A stretch of 64,000 nt of DNA from Talpa occidentalis (GCF_014898055.3 NW_023601104.1:86411106-86475105), one strand, 5' to 3'; shown: positions 46,780-56,735, counted from the first letter of the stretch. Translations and numbers: made by a program. The notes: generated by a model from the letters alone, not told the origin.

Positions 46780-47255
46780 GGAAGAACAAGCAGTACTTCA
46801 GGAATGGTGAGGTCAGGAGAAGCTTTATTACTCATGCCTGAGGTCCCAGACCTGGGTAGTCCCATAAGGTCTGAGCACCAGTCTAGGGACAAAGGGTTTC
46901 TTTTATAAGTAACCATCTTACATTGATAACATCAGTCAGTGAGCACAAAAGTTTGTGACAAAAGACAGGTATCCAAGGATGCCCTGGGAGATCCATCAGC
47001 CTGGTGGCTCTCTGACCTTGTTAAAATGTAACAAAGGCCTTAGGTAATGTCATTTAGATAGGCTTTAGAGAAGCAAAACTTGTTGTTGACATTTACTTTG
47101 CATTATTTAATGCACCAGACCTATGACTCTTTTAGCAGGAAACAGGAAAGATTTCATTTTCCCCTTTCAAAAGAGGGGCAAACCTCTGGGTTATTATCAC
47201 TCCAGAGCCCAGAAGCAGCAAAATGCTGCAGAATCTCTGCAAAATAGTGCTCAAA
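46780..47255 (-). mobile_element. Possible unclassified retroviral LTR
   Basis: On the minus strand there is a TATA word (ACTTATAAAAGAAAC, near 46895-46910) about 90 bp upstream of GAGTAATAAAGC (polyadenylation signal, near 46820-46835). That spacing fits an LTR. Ends and TSD could not be set. Confidence 0.35.
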
Positions 47256-47805
47256 TTTTACATTTTTAACTTTAGAGGATGTTCAGCAGACAACAAAAGA
47301 GAAAAGAGACTTATTTCACATTTGCCCTCCTAAAGAGGTTGAATCCATTTCGGAATTATTACTTTATTTTTACACAGAAATACCAAGCAAGAGACAAAGG
47401 GGGGCATTGGAGCCGCTGGACGCTGGAATACCTGGTGGCAAGAGCCTCTCTGGAAGTTGCTCCACTGCTCCGTGCCTCGGTTTCCTCATTTCAGGCACCA
47501 GAAAGCAGAGTCGATTCTAGAGCTGTCTGTGACTGTCTCTCAAACCTGCCCAAGTATTTCGTTTTCTACGACACAGGGACTGACCCTCCTTACTGCTCTC
47601 CCTGCTTCCTATCCTGCTCCGGCCCCTTCATTACTCTTCCTTATCGTGGCTCCCTACTTCCCAGGTAGCATGTCAAACCTTACCTTTCCAAGATGTATGA
47701 CACTTCCACTTACCGCATATAAACTCAGTCTGGGCTCCTCCCTCAGAAATCTTCTACTCTGGGTCCCCCCCAGGGCCATTTGCAGATCCCCTCCATATCC
47801 GGTCC
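47256..47805. other. No gene recognised
   Basis: Two overlapping plus frames of 117-129 codons have no known domain. Confidence 0.4.
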
Positions 47806-48399
47806 TGTAAGAAGGTGGTCCCCAGGAAAGGGGGAGGTTCCAGGTTTCCTGACCCACCCAAGGGAGGGTGGAGCTGAGCAGAGAGAGAAGAAGCTTCGGA
47901 GGAGACTGAGGAAGGAAGGAAGCAGGATGGAGCCAGAAGGAGACCTGGAGGAGGCACATGGAGCAGAGAGACACGTGAAGAAACTGCACTTGCCTTTTGG
48001 TCCTGGATGGGTGACACAGATGTGGGTGAGACCCGTGGGGCGGTGACAATGGCGGTGTTTGTCTTGATTTTGATTTTGCTTTTTTCCCTCCAGACTTGTC
48101 TGGTGGTTTCTGATCCTTTTCTGTGGGTCCCCACTGGAAGATGCTTTAGACTTGTGGCAGGCTTTGGGGCCTTGTTCTGGGCCAATCCTGCTTGGGTGGA
48201 CTTTTACCCACAAGGGGACGGGTAACTTTGGGTGCTTGATTTAGAAACTATACTTTTGTCTTTTCTGTATTGTTCACTAATTGTATTAAAGTTCCTTCCC
48301 ACTAAAGTCTCATTTATGTTGATGCAGTGGATGGCAGAACCTATTTAGAACAGGCAGGTTTGGGGGGGTCTGGAGTGCCCCTCTCCCTGCCCTGTAACA
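47806..48399 (+). mobile_element. Class II-type ERV LTR, copy B (5' LTR-like)
   Basis: TGTAAGAAGG...CTGTAACA, 594 bp, with ATTAAA polyadenylation signal at 48285-48290. It is directly followed by GATT and then a lysine-tRNA-like primer-binding site, so this copy is a 5' LTR with some leader attached rather than a solo LTR. Homologous to copies A and C (minus strand) and, more distantly, D and E. Holds the 58-codon frame at 48049-48225. Confidence 0.87.
48049..48225 (+). other. 58-codon open frame inside LTR copy B
   Basis: ATG in context ACAATGG; N-terminal hydrophobic run (MAVFVLILILLFS) then a WVPTGRCFRLVAGFGALFW core and stop. Open at the same place in copies A and C. Upstream in-frame extension seen in C is broken here by a one-base deletion near 48006. 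Some betaretroviral LTRs do encode a protein in the U3 region, but this frame is far shorter and resembles none that I know. Protein function is not supported by the substitution pattern. Confidence 0.3.
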
Positions 48400-48403
48400 G
48401 ATT

Positions 48404-48421
48404 TGGCGTCCAACATGATTT
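48404..48421 (+). promoter_or_regulatory. Primer-binding site, lysine-tRNA-like (decayed)
   Basis: TGGCGTCCAACATGATTT follows the LTR end by 4 bases. Its first 14 bases match the lysine-tRNA PBS used by many class II (betaretrovirus-like) ERVs except for two changes of the C/T or G/A type expected from CpG decay. Confidence 0.65.
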
Positions 48422-49068
48422 AGGACAAAGCCATCTGTGGTTAGTCAGCCCCATGGGGAAACTGGGCTTCCCTATGGCACTGGCTACCATAAGCGCAAAT
48501 GTGATTTTTGTTTTCTCCAGTGTGTTTGTTTCATATGTAGATTTGCTGTTGAAAAACTGGCTTGGGATTTGTGAAGATTCTGTGTGTCTATGTGTAGTTT
48601 GTTTGTAGTCACTTGCTAAGAGATTTGATTTTGTGGAAATTGTTCTGTGCAGCAGTTATACTCAAAAGATTAGGTAGTATGTTGGACCATGTGGCCAGAT
48701 CAAAGACGGTGTCTGAGGCCACTTGGCAGGCTCTTGTAAAATTCAGAGTTTCTTGTTGCTAGGACTTTGGACCTTTTTTTTTTTTTCCTTTTTGTGATCT
48801 CTGCTGTCTCATTAGCATTTCTAAAGGCAATAATGATTCTTCAGTGATATGTTGCTTTGACTTCTACTACTTCCTGACCTCTGCCTGAGGGGTTTTGCAA
48901 GCCAACTGTGGAGCAGTGGTGTTTAAATTAGCAAATGTATTCAGTCTTAAGCAGTAACTGGCAGGTTTGGGGGTGGGTCTGAGGTGTCCCCTCCCTGCCA
49001 CTCTGGGTCCTCTGGCTCACAGGAGCAGTGGCTCTTTGCTTTTGCCATTCTCAGCCAATATGACTATT
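48422..49068 (+). other. Possible ERV leader remnant
   Basis: Sequence after the PBS has no gag-like frame. At 48955-49000 a segment (ggcaggtttgggggtgggtctgag...) resembles the last 50 bp of LTR copy B, perhaps a remnant of a second LTR. No 3' LTR could be defined. Confidence 0.3.
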
Positions 49069-49563
49069 ACAGGGCAACCCCAATATAAAACGAGTTGCCT
49101 GACTGTGGGTCCTCACCCACGTGCTTAAAAAGGACTAATACTCTATTGCAGATACACACAAAAGGTTAATAAAAGGTTTATTTACAAGGGAAGGGGAAAT
49201 GAGGAAATGCACAACTCAGGGAGAAAAGAGGGAAATAAAGTTTTAAATGCGTCCTACCCTTTCTGCTGCCCTGGAATCCCAATGGCACTCTGAGAGCTGG
49301 CCGCGAGCCACAAGCTGTGAAGCCAAGAGGAGAGAGACCCCAAGGCCCACGTGTCTGGTTTTTATACCAAACCTGGCTGCTTAACTCCACCCTCAGGTCC
49401 CAGCAACCATCCCTTTGGTGGTGATGGGATTTGTCTTTTCCCAATGTCTTAATGGCTTTGGTCTGGAGTCGGGGTAGAGTCCACAAAGCCTATATGGAAT
49501 TAGCTCAGGACATCCTTTCCCCCTAACATGACTACAAATGTTACCTTAATTTCCCACAACATG
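49069..49563 (-). mobile_element. Possible unclassified retroviral LTR
   Basis: On the minus strand a TATA box (GGTATAAAAACCAG, about 49353-49366) lies roughly 190 bp upstream of AATAAAC (about 49170), a typical LTR layout. The minus-strand start may be TGTTGTGGGAAATTAAGG (49545-49563). No TSD found. Confidence 0.35.
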
Positions 49564-50666
49564 TTAAGCGGGCTGTAATATTTAACATGATTTTATTCTA
49601 GGCTTGGAGATAATAGGAAAAAAAATAGATGAAGGGAAATACTTGAAAGTCCTAGATTTGGTTGTTTTAATATTGGGGCCTGGCCCATTCTCAAAAATGC
49701 CCCATGAGAACCACTTCTCTGCTCAGGCAGGGTGTCTTGTGCCCACCTATAGCATGTTCCCAGCATTCTAGGCGGGCCAATGTCCACACCCATAGACCCT
49801 AATCTAGGGACCCTAGTCTAAGGCCCCCAATACCTGCTCTTCCCCAGGACAAATATCCGGACCCTGGTCTCCAACTGGAATATGGCACCAGACCTAAGTC
49901 TGAGCAATGTACAAAATTAAAGGTACACTCCAGGGGGAACTATCCGCATCTCAGAACTGCTCCCTGATAATTGCCTTGCTCCAGTGCAAGGTGCAGATAA
50001 ACTCCTGCTGTCCTTCATGCTCAGCTCCAGTCACACCTGTGCCAGAACAAGTAACACTGTTAGCCTTAGCCCATTCTAAATGAACACACGTTAAAAGAAG
50101 CATTTCTCTAAAAGAAATAGTCTTCAAGGAGTTGACAGCATAAACATTCACAGTTTTGTTCCTGAGAGTCACAGCCTCTCAAACACATTTTCTGGTGATG
50201 GTGTGCATTATATTTACCTAATAAAATTATATATTTGGGTTCTTTCCAAAGCAAAGAAATGGGCTACATCAAAAGCATGCTCCCCTTTATTTCGTGCATG
50301 AGAGAAAATTGCTTAGAGCTTTGAAACAGGTTTATCAGCTTCTGTCACTCCCCTCTAGGTTTTACAACTCTTAAAGGCAGGTGTTAACCAAGATTCAGAC
50401 TCACTGTTTTCAATACCTCTCGTTTTGACACCTTTTCTGTTAAAAGGAATCAGGAGCTCAGGAGTGGGAACTGAAACCTGACACTATTGAGCTGAATCTA
50501 TTTTCTTCCCCAGAACTTGCTCCATAGATTATTGTCTTTTCCCTCTGCGATTGATAACTAACTTCCTGGCAAACCCACACCTGTCCTCTTCGGCTGGGAC
50601 TGACTGCTTTACCCTACTTTGGATTTCAAATCCATGTGATGCATAGCTTTTGAAATTTCCAGATAT
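49564..50666. other. No gene seen
   Basis: Unique-looking; nothing recognised. Confidence 0.45.
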
Positions 50667-50897
50667 ATTTTTTTAAAGATTTGTTTTTATATAAGAACTG
50701 GGGTACAGGCCAGAGGTGCAGGAGGGTGATAGGATTCACCAGAGACAAGGTGGGGAACAGAATAGGCAGACTGACTGAAATACATTGCTGAAGGGAGCAG
50801 CAGGCAAGACAGGAGAGGTCTGCTGAGCCATGTGGGACCCTTGCAGGCCAGCAGGAATCCAACCGGGGCTCCACCGCCTGCACCACCAGGGAGGCCC
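50667..50897 (-). mobile_element. tRNA-derived SINE with internal deletion (copy 10)
   Basis: Reverse copy: 'tataagaactggggtacaggcc' to 'ctgcaccaccagggaggccc'. The part between body and head is shortened ('aatccaaccggggctccaccgcctg'), removing most of the region between B and A boxes. Confidence 0.9.
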
Positions 50898-51844
50898 TGA
50901 AACTTGAAAATATTGAAAAATTTCCAAAACTCTCCCTGACCATATAAAAAAAAATGTTCTGTAGAAATGTACCATCTCTTTCCAAGTGAAGTACTTGTTT
51001 TGACACAGATTACATAGAAGGAGGAGGGAGACCCTAAAAAACAAGTGAGCAACTTTTTAAAAAGCTTTCAGAATCAAATATAAAATTCATTAAGAAAAGT
51101 AATGGAAATTTTATGGCTGGTGCACAGATAAATTCATTGCTGCCTCTTAATTCATCAAGCACACATACAGGAGCTTATATCAAATTCATTGGAACTAACA
51201 GCCTCTCAGAAACTTTAACCAGCAGCAGATTCAGGGTAAACTAGTTGAAACAAAACAAACAACTCTTCTTCCTCCTACTCTTGATGCCAATTGAATTAAA
51301 GGCTGCGCTTACTAAGTTCTAAAAATATTGATCAACTTCGTTCCTCCATGCTGCCAAGCCACAGCCTGCCACCCATGTACAAACAGAAGCAGAACTTGAC
51401 ACAAATGAGGTTTCTTTGAATATTAGGAATCCGAACTCCACTTGCCCACAGCTGTAAAGACACAATGGAAGAATTCTTAAAAAGAAATCTGATCTAACCC
51501 TGGTGATAGACGTTGTTCTGATCTAGGCCCATGGGTTAGGGAAGGAGAGTTAAATTCTAAAGATCCACTTCCCATTACTTTCTAGGATTACTTAGAAAGA
51601 ACACTCTTAACCTCTTTCTTCAAGCGAGTGCACTAGTTCAAACATATTAGCTGGCAGATCAAACAGGAGAACCAAAGTACTCTGTAAATCATCACAATTT
51701 TTTGTTTAGAAAAGAACATGGAGTCATCACTGCCCTAGCTACCTCAATCTAAAACAAATTCTTGTCAGACAGCTGTATTATTTTGTTAGTAATTACTAAT
51801 TATTCATAATTAACAGATTAATAGTATTTTATGAATGACAAGTT
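50898..51844. other. No gene seen
   Basis: AT-rich unique-looking sequence. Confidence 0.5.
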
Positions 51845-52030
51845 ACATTGATTGAAGGTTTAGTCATTCATGACACTGGGCTAAATAGTGCACATGCATT
51901 ATCTCATTTAACCATCACAACAACCCTCTGAGATCCGAGCAGCATCATTCTCATGCTGAAGGTAAGGAATCTGATAGAGAAGTTAATTATCTGTTTCAAC
52001 CTGTATTTCAATTGTAAAGCTTAACCATTA
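51845..52030 (-). repeat. MIR-like SINE
   Basis: 'acactgggctaaatagtgcacatgcattatctcatttaaccatcacaacaaccctctgaga' in pieces matches the reverse MIR core very well, followed by a degraded remainder. Confidence 0.85.
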
Positions 52031-52053
52031 AGAGGCAGTCTGATAGGTAAAAG

Positions 52054-52640
52054 TGTTATAGGACAGGGAAAGGGGCAGCCCAAACCCCGCAAACCTGCCT
52101 ATTCTAAATGGGTTCTGCCATCCGCCGCATCAACACAAAACATAGGAGACTTTAATGGGAAGGAACTTTAATAAAACTAGGAAACAATACAGGTAAGGCA
52201 AAGAGTCTAGTTTCTAAATGAAGCACCCAAAGTTACCCGTCCCCTCGTGGGTAAAAGTCCATCCATATGGGATCGGCCCAGAACAAGGCCCCAAAGCCTG
52301 CTACAAGTCTAAAGCATCTTCCAGTGGGGACCCACAGCAAAGGGTCACAAACAACCGGACAAGCCCGGAAGGAAAAGAGCAAAATCAACATCCAGATAAA
52401 AGCTGCCATTGTCACCTCCCCACAGGTCTCACCCACATCTGTGTCACCCAGTCCACGACCAAAAAACAAGCTCAGTTTCTTCACATGTCTCTAGGCTCCA
52501 TGCGCCTCCTCCAGGTCTCCTGGCTCCATCCTGCTTCCTTCCTCAGTCTCTTCTGCAGCTTCTCCTCTTCCTGCTCAGCTCCACCCTCCCTTGGGTGGGG
52601 GCAGGGAACCTCCCCCTTTCCTGGGGACCACCCTGTTACA
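52054..52640 (-). mobile_element. Class II-type ERV LTR, copy C
   Basis: Begins TGTTATAGGACAGGG and ends CCTGTTACA on the plus strand, 587 bp, near full length. Opposite in orientation to copy B, so the two are separate insertions rather than a provirus pair. TSD not clear, although ATAGG occurs both just inside the left flank (52043-52047) and directly after the right end. Retains the 58-codon frame. Confidence 0.85.
52233..52409 (-). other. 58-codon open frame inside LTR copy C
   Basis: Same position and core (LWVPTGRCFRLVAGFGALFW) as in copies A and B, with more amino-acid changes in the hydrophobic segment. An upstream GTG-initiated extension of 25 codons is open here and in copy A. Confidence 0.3.
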
Positions 52641-53226
52641 ATAGGAGAATGCCAAAGTCTAGATTTTTGTGAGCCAACAAAGAAGTGGGGTTTTTTATAC
52701 TGTATCATTTTTATTGAGGTAACATGGCTTTACAACACTGTATGTGATTCAAAGGTACAGGTTCACACCTTTTCAAATGTTACTGCTCAGAGATGCTTGA
52801 TTTTAACAACCACGGAGAGAAGGTTGGTTTGGTCAGGAAGTGTTCAGACTGGATTTTGATCCTCCTTTGGGGACACCAAAGCTGACCTGTGAGACTTTCA
52901 CCCTCGTACAGAAGGTGCTCTGGACTTCACCCACATGGAACAGACTTTCACATGGCTCTAGAAAGTACTCATATGGAATTATATATCTAAGAAAGTAAGA
53001 TAATCTGGAAACTAAAACTCCATAGTTATAGTTATTAGAAGTGCTAGGTTAGAACTTACTCTGGGAGGTGCAAGTCTTCTGAGAGAAACAGCTCCCTGAT
53101 TTGGGGTGCCTATTCATTTTGTCCCTCCCCACTTAGGAAGGTCTCCGACAACTTCCAGAAGACATCTGTGAAGTAGCAACAGTCTGGGCCATTATCATCC
53201 ATGAACAGAGTAACCTGAGGAAGCTG
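52641..53226. other. No gene seen
   Basis: Includes 'tttttattgaggtaacatggctttacaaca', which resembles a common old repeat that I cannot name. Confidence 0.4.
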
Positions 53227-53456
53227 GACCTTCCTGGTGGTGCAGGGGTTAAAGTCTCAGCACTATCAAGCCATCTCCAGTCACTGCAACCAGAATTTGA
53301 TCCCCAGCCAGGGAGCTAACCTACATGGCTCAGCAGAATTCTCCTGTCTCACCCTGGTGAATCCTCTTACCCGCTCCCCACACACACACCTCTGGCCTAC
53401 ACCCCAGTTCTATACCCCAGTTCTTGTATGCATAAATAAAAATCTTTTTTAAAAAA
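53227..53456 (+). mobile_element. tRNA-derived SINE, rearranged (copy 11)
   Basis: Head 'gaccttcctggtggtgcagg', B box 'atttgatcccc', tail 'tgcataaataaaaatcttt'. About 60 bp of the body is missing after 'ctcctgtctcaccctggtgaa', and 'taccccagttct' is duplicated near the tail. Confidence 0.9.
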
Positions 53457-54154
53457 GACAGGAAACTTTCTCAAAGAGGGATAAAAATGAACAAATCCTG
53501 AACGAGAAGTTATTTCTACTTGCAATGTTATCAATGCATCAATACTATAAACATTTGCTGATTATCTGCTAGGTTCAAGACAAGATCTAGAGACCCAAAG
53601 ATGAGTAATTGCGATTTTTTTTCCCCCTTTAAAGCAAGAAAGTAATGATTCAAATAAATTATAGCCATTTTAAATAAGGGCTTTGGTGCTGCGACACAAA
53701 GGTAAATGCTTTGATTAGTCTACTTCTTCAGAGATATAAATTATTTAATGAGATCTCTGGAGAATTGATAACTTCAGACTTGCAGCGTTTTGTGTATTTG
53801 TTGTTTTAATTGTTTTTCTGGATGACTGCTTAATTAGTCACTTGTAGGGAGCAGCCAGAAAGCACACCCATGCTGAGCTTTTTAAGTGGTGGTTTTGGCA
53901 GCACCTCTATTTCAGGAAGAGACTCATTTTTGTAAGAGTAAGAAAATCTAATTAACAGTGGCTTAAACATATCAGGTATTTGTCTTGCATAACAAGACGA
54001 TTGAAAGTACTTCCAGGGCTGCCAAAGAAACCCAAAATTGCCATCAGATATCAATTTTCCATCTTTTTCTATGTCATCCTCAGCACGTGGGCCTCATCCT
54101 CATGCCAACTACCACCTGGTTGCCCGATGACCTGCCATATTACTGGGCATTGAG
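53457..54154. other. No gene seen
   Basis: AT-rich unique-looking sequence. Confidence 0.5.
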
Positions 54155-54264
54155 TTTTTTTTTTTTATTCTTGCATACAAGAACTGGGGTGTAGGACAGA
54201 GGTGTGGGGGGGGTGGTGGTGAGAGGATTCACCAGAGACAGAGTGGGGAGCAGAATAGGGGGAT

Positions 54265-54706
54265 TGTAAAGGCAGGACAGGGCACAAGGCAGGTTTTCTG
54301 ATCCCATGCAGATCGGGTAAAGGAGGAGTCAGAGTCCTCAGTAGTTTTGCAGGTTTTTTATTTGGGGTTCACCAGGCATATGGCAGGCAGGGGTGCTGGC
54401 TGGGGGGCTGGGAGGCTGGCAGGCCTCCCAGCCCCCAGCAAGTCCTCACTCTATCTGGGCTCTCTAGCGTTCGTTCTGCTGCTTCTCGGCTTCGGCTGAG
54501 GCTGCTGCTGCTGCTGGTGCTGGTGCTGCTGGCGTCCCCCCGTGACGCCGCCCTTAAAAGCACAGTCTTAACTCAGCTGAATCCCATCTACCTATGCCCA
54601 CACCCTATTCCAGGTGCCCGCCATCAGGCATGCATTCAGGACAAGGATCCATCATCTATCCTGATGGCGGAAGGGCAGAAAAGCCTGATATTTTCTTTAC
54701 CCTACA
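54265..54706 (-). repeat. 3' LTR of the non-autonomous ERV
   Basis: 442 bp, TGTAAAGGCAGGACAGGG to TTTACCCTACA on the plus strand. In sense (minus) orientation it has a TTTTAAGG TATA-like word, a GGCGTCACGG CRE-like word, the family stem-loop (54403-54416 with 54423-54436) and AATAAA (complement at 54357-54362). CpGs are intact, as expected of a young copy. Confidence 0.96.
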
Positions 54707-54718
54707 GTCCACCCCCTC
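54707..54718 (-). promoter_or_regulatory. Polypurine tract of the non-autonomous ERV
   Basis: On the minus strand GAGGGGGTGGAC directly precedes the 3' LTR. It is short and purine-rich apart from two pyrimidines, in the place where plus-strand DNA synthesis would be primed. Confidence 0.65.
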
Positions 54719-55636
54719 AGGGTTTTCTGCCATATAGTCTATACATATATACAATTTTTTAAGCAAACAAACAATGCAGCCATGGCCCACAAAAGCAAAT
54801 ACATCAAATATAACAAAATACAACAAAACACAAATAAGTCCAGGCAGGGCACCAACCTAGTGCAAAAGACAATTATTGGTACCAGCAGATGAGCCACCAA
54901 ATCTGCTGCTGAAGGCACTGCTCATACGAGGGAGGGGAATCACTCACGGCATCTACTATATCACACCAGGAGCCGTCAGGCTTCCTGGCCTTCTCTGGCT
55001 GTAGTCTCGGTACAAGGCACACACAGCATCCACCCCCAGGATGCACTAGCTCTGGGATTGGCAATTTTATTCTGTTGGGGGTAATCGCCAACCCTCAGGG
55101 TTTCTGTCTGCAGTCGCTCCAACACTCGGCCTTCATGGCCACCCATGCGACTCACAGACCCCTGCTCTCAAGCCAACCCACTGCACAAGCACATGGGTTG
55201 GGGATCCAAACTTTGCATTTGGCTTGGGCTCCACCCCAAGCCACATTCCCCACCCGTCCCCCAAGGACGGGCTCCTCAGCTCCTCACCCTCACTCAAGAA
55301 TGAGCAGGGCATCACCCATAGGTGATTTTACGAGACTCACAGGGCTTCAGCATACCCAGGCTGCTTAACAGCCGCTTTAGGGCTTCTCAACTTAGCATCA
55401 GTACCAGCTTTTGCCACCTTAGTTGGCTTTTTTCCTCCACCTGGCTGCTGGGCATACACAGGCTGCTTTTGGCCATCTAGGCCCACTGGCCACCCCCAGA
55501 TTCTCAAAAAATAAACATAACCTGCTAAGGTCCTCCGCCTTCTGGCGGGATTGTCAGTCCAAAATCATCAGTTCATCAGTCTATCAGTCCATTGGCCTCT
55601 CCCTGCTTCAGCAATGGCCTGCTGCCTCAGGGGTCA
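54719..55636 (-). other. Internal region of the non-autonomous ERV
   Basis: No recognisable retroviral protein. The longest minus-strand frames are 60-72 codons. One (54873-55091) contains a PPSY motif of the type used as a late-budding motif in retroviral Gag (SDSPPSYEQ), which could be a relic of gag or chance. The overlapping plus-strand frames are antisense. Confidence 0.6.
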
Positions 55637-55773
55637 TTGGCTGGTCCTTTCCGGTGTCGTTGGCTGGTCCTATCCGGTGTCGTTGGCTGGTCCTATCCGG
55701 TGTCGTTGGCTGGTCCTATCCGGTGTCGTTGGCTGGTCCTTTCCGGTGTCGTTGGCTGGTCCTTTCGGGCGTC
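55637..55773 (-). repeat. 23-bp tandem repeat, six units, in the ERV leader
   Basis: Unit TTGGCTGGTCCTATCCGGTGTCG (as 20+3: TTGGCTGGTCCTATCCGGTG, TCG) repeated at 55637, 55660, 55683, 55706, 55729 and 55752. Units 1, 5 and 6 have TTTCC instead of TATCC and the last unit is changed at its end. On the minus strand it lies about 145-280 nt after the PBS, the place of packaging and dimerisation signals in retroviruses. Role is unknown. It generates the repetitive SLAGP/RCRWLVLSGVV plus-strand frames. Confidence 0.95.
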
Positions 55774-55916
55774 TCCTTCACGCCAGGTCTCATCCTGTAG
55801 CTCGTGGACGTATCCATCTTCTATACCGCCATGGTGCCTCCAGCGTCGTCACAGGCAAAGTCTGTTCTCCTTAGTCCCTCCAGGTCTTCGGAGGGCTCCA
55901 ATACCCGTCTGCATGG

Positions 55917-55934
55917 ATCCTGCCGACTACGCCA
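55917..55934 (-). promoter_or_regulatory. Primer-binding site matching tRNA-Ser
   Basis: The minus strand reads TGGCGTAGTCGGCAGGAT two bases after the 5' LTR. This is an exact 18-nt complement of the remembered 3' end of mammalian tRNA-Ser (AGA/TGA type), CCTGCCGACTACG plus CCA. Confidence 0.88.
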
Positions 55935-55936
55935 AT

Positions 55937-56378
55937 TGTAAAGGCAGGACAGGGCACAAGGCAGGTTTTCTGATCCCATGCAGATCGGGTAAAGGAGGAG
56001 TCAGAGTCCTCAGTAGTTTTGCAGGTTTTTTATTTGGGGTTCACCAGGCATATGGCAGGCAGGGGTGCTGGCTGGGGGGCTGGGAGGCTGGCAGGCCTCC
56101 CAGCCCCCAGCAAGTCCTCACTCTATCTGGGCTCTCTAGCGTTCGTTCTGCTGCTTCTCGGCTTCGGCTGAGGCTGCTGCTGCTGCTGGTGCTGGTGCTG
56201 CTGGCGTCCCCCCGTGACGCCGCCCTTAAAAGCACAGTCTTAACTCAGCTGAATCCCATCTACCTATGCCCACACCCTATTCCAGGTGCCCGCCATCAGG
56301 CATGCATTCAGGACAAGGATCCATCATCTATCCTGATGGCGGAAGGGCAGAAAAGCCTGATATTTTCTTTACCCTACA
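55937..56378 (-). repeat. 5' LTR of the non-autonomous ERV
   Basis: Same 442 bp as the 3' LTR with no difference seen on reading. Identity at both ends means little time since integration, or recent gene conversion. Its polyadenylation signal complement is at 56029-56034. Confidence 0.96.
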
Positions 56379-56735
56379 GGGATCCACTGAAATATACTGC
56401 TGAGGGGAGCAGCGGGTGAGACGAAAGATCTGCTGTGCTGTGTGGGTCAGCTCCGTGGCCGGGGATGCAACTCAGGCCTTAGGGGTGATAGCACTGAGAC
56501 TTAACCCCTGGGCCACCAAGGAGGCCCCCAATCATCAGGTCTGAGTTCCAGAAAGGGCTATGGAAGATGGGGAAGAGGAGATACTAGCAGATTTCCATTT
56601 CTACATCATTGGCAATGCCATCACACCACCACTGCTGACTCCAAGGAAGACTAGAAAATCAATGTCTGGTTTTTGTTGTTTAAACAGTCTTTCTCAGATG
56701 ACAGAAAAGAGAAAGTGATTAGAAATGAAAGGTTA

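Larger units (their letters stand above)
54265..56378 (-). mobile_element. Complete non-autonomous ERV element, tRNA-Ser primed, identical LTRs
   Basis: 2,114 bp, read on the minus strand: 5' LTR 56378-55937, PBS 55934-55917, leader with a 23-bp tandem repeat, about 1.2 kb of internal DNA, PPT 54718-54707, 3' LTR 54706-54265. The LTRs (442 bp each) appear identical base for base. A perfect 5-bp TSD, GGGAT, is at 54260-54264 and 56379-56383. No gag, protease, pol or env frame is visible, so reverse transcription and integration must have been supplied by another element. The 5-bp TSD and serine-type primer fit class III (ERVL-like, cf. HERV-S) better than class I or II, but without pol this is inference. 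Confidence 0.95.
54155..56527 (-). mobile_element. tRNA-derived SINE split by a provirus (copy 12)
   Basis: Tail half at 54155-54264 ('gcatacaagaactggggtgtagg'), head half at 56379-56527 (ending 'gggccaccaaggaggcccc'). Between them sits the complete ERV element at 54265-56378, whose 5-bp TSD GGGAT is SINE sequence. The SINE reads continuously across if the ERV and one TSD copy are ignored, so the pre-insertion site is clear. Confidence 0.95.

Noticed and set aside
47806..52640. LTR copies B and C as the two ends of one provirus
   Set aside because: They lie in opposite orientations and the sequence between them holds unrelated SINE and MIR DNA.
55637..55773. CRISPR-like array
   Set aside because: Direct 23-bp tandem repeats with no spacers, inside a mammalian ERV leader.
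54265..56378. Identical LTR pair explained only as an assembly duplication
   Set aside because: A distinct internal region, a PBS at one end, a PPT at the other and a perfect TSD in an otherwise continuous SINE all fit a genuine integration. Assembly collapse or gene conversion affecting identity is still worth checking.
55592..56419. 275-codon plus-strand open frame across the ERV
   Set aside because: It is antisense to the provirus and its open state comes from the 23-bp tandem repeat and GC-rich LTR; it runs through leader, LTR and SINE, so it is not a gene.
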